DNA from: an uncultured Clostridia bacterium
GTDB taxonomy: Bacteria; Bacillota; Clostridia; Oscillospirales; CAG-272
Length of the DNA stretch: 5,477 nt
Direction of reading: 5' to 3'
Assembly: GCA_945936265.1 (NCBI GenBank)
Contig: CAMETB010000094.1
Location: forward strand, 1 to 5,477
How positions within the stretch are numbered: the stretch's first letter is position 1; the number at the start of each line of letters is the position of its first letter. The notes below the pieces were generated by a model, which was not told the DNA's origin, ran no database searches, and saw nothing but the letters and a program-made list of their open reading frames with translations. This document shows positions 5,089-5,477 of the stretch, in pieces. The translations under genes and the position numbers were made by a program.

Positions 5089-5477
5089 ACTCTGCATAAC
5101 CGTTAAGAACGGATTTTAAATAACCCTGACTCTTATCCGAATACTTTGATATGTTCATCAGAAATACGACATCCTGTATTGAAAATTCGTCCTTGCCTTT
5201 TAACGTTGCACCGAGGCTCTCCGTTCGGCTCCGATTGCTCGTCTGGTCCTTTATTTTTATATAAGCACACATGCGGACATCACTGTAAACACTGATACCT
5301 TCCACTACAGAAAACATCTTGCCGTTCTTTATGCTCTCGGTTGCTCCCTCTCCGTAATAAACTCTTGTGAGAATATTATCACCGTATGTGGCGGTTGTAC
5401 CGACCTCGACGTCGTAACCCGCTTCCTCTATTGTCTCTATTACTTCTTCGTCTACCGTAAAGGTTGCGGCAATTCCC
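5087..5477 (-). CDS. C-terminal part of an unknown, probably secreted or surface protein
   Basis: The reading frame is open from the window edge to the TAA at 5089-5087, giving the last 129 residues of a longer protein. The internal Met at 5317 is not the start, because 53 in-frame codons without a stop precede it. Visible order: GIAATFTVDEEVIETIEEAGYDVEVG, a middle part with TRVYYGEGATESIKNGK, then VVEGISVYSDVRMCAYIKIKD, and an end SKYSDKSQGYLKSVLNGYAE. Alternating hydrophobic residues and many Thr, Tyr and Gly suggest a beta-rich module. The pattern 'G.....T.....VGT....... VV.GI..YSDVRM.AYIKI' recalls C-terminal modules of large secreted proteins in Ruminococcaceae-type bacteria, but this is recollection of a pattern, not a match I can prove. 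It is convergent with the lipoprotein operon and shares its terminator. No sorting signal or catalytic motif is visible at the C-terminus. Confidence 0.7.
   Translation of the reverse strand, partial: GIAATFTVDEEVIETIEEAGYDVEVGTTATYGDNILTRVYYGEGATESIKNGKMFSVVEGISVYSDVRMCAYIKIKDQTSNRSRTESLGATLKGKDEFSIQDVVFLMNISKYSDKSQGYLKSVLNGYAE

Noticed and set aside
5087..5317. A complete 76-residue gene starting at ATG 5317
   Set aside because: The same frame remains open to the window edge with protein-like sequence and no ribosome binding site before 5317, so this is an internal Met of a longer gene.
1..5477. CRISPR array, tRNA, insertion sequence or phage/defence genes
   Set aside because: No regularly spaced repeats, tRNA-like cloverleaf, transposase motifs or terminal inverted repeats were seen; nearly all DNA is accounted for by the listed genes and short regulatory gaps.

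Overview
The window looks like a chromosomal segment of a low- to mid-GC Gram-positive anaerobe of the Clostridia, most like the Ruminococcaceae/Oscillospiraceae group. The reasons are strong AAAGGAG-type ribosome binding sites, Firmicutes-style lipoproteins with LVSC lipoboxes, AT-rich intergenic DNA with consensus sigma-A promoters, and the protein families present. The genus is inferred from style, not from a marker gene. No rRNA, tRNA, CRISPR array, insertion sequence or phage gene was seen.

Region 1 (1-1700, minus strand) is a polar amino acid ABC importer operon in the order binding lipoprotein, permease, ATPase. The ATPase is cut by the window edge just as its Walker A motif begins. 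The operon starts from a textbook promoter: TTGACA, 17 bp, TATAAT, with an extended -10 TG and phased A-tracts upstream. A 7-bp perfect inverted repeat lies at the predicted transcription start, and a run of three TAAAG-NNN units leads into the ribosome binding site.

Region 2 (1740-2732, minus strand) is a single-gene unit for a cytosolic M14-family zinc peptidase of the gamma-D-glutamyl-diamino acid peptidase type, which suggests recycling of cell-wall peptides. A strong hairpin directly follows its stop codon and separates it from the importer operon.

Region 3 (2733-5088, plus strand) is a divergent two-gene operon. The first gene encodes an unrecognised membrane protein with about six membrane segments. 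The second, 14 bp later, encodes a 482-residue lipoprotein built like an exported trigger factor: two FKBP-like units in tandem followed by a trigger-factor/SurA-like helical domain. The operon ends at a strong intrinsic terminator.

Region 4 (5087-5477, minus strand) is the C-terminal 129 residues of a convergent gene running off the window, probably the end module of a secreted or surface protein.

Most of the window is ordinary core-type genome. The two items most worth a second look are the tandem-FKBP trigger-factor-like lipoprotein with its unknown membrane partner, and the unusually perfect promoter with a repeat-rich leader in front of the importer operon. I did not find a convincing undescribed system.
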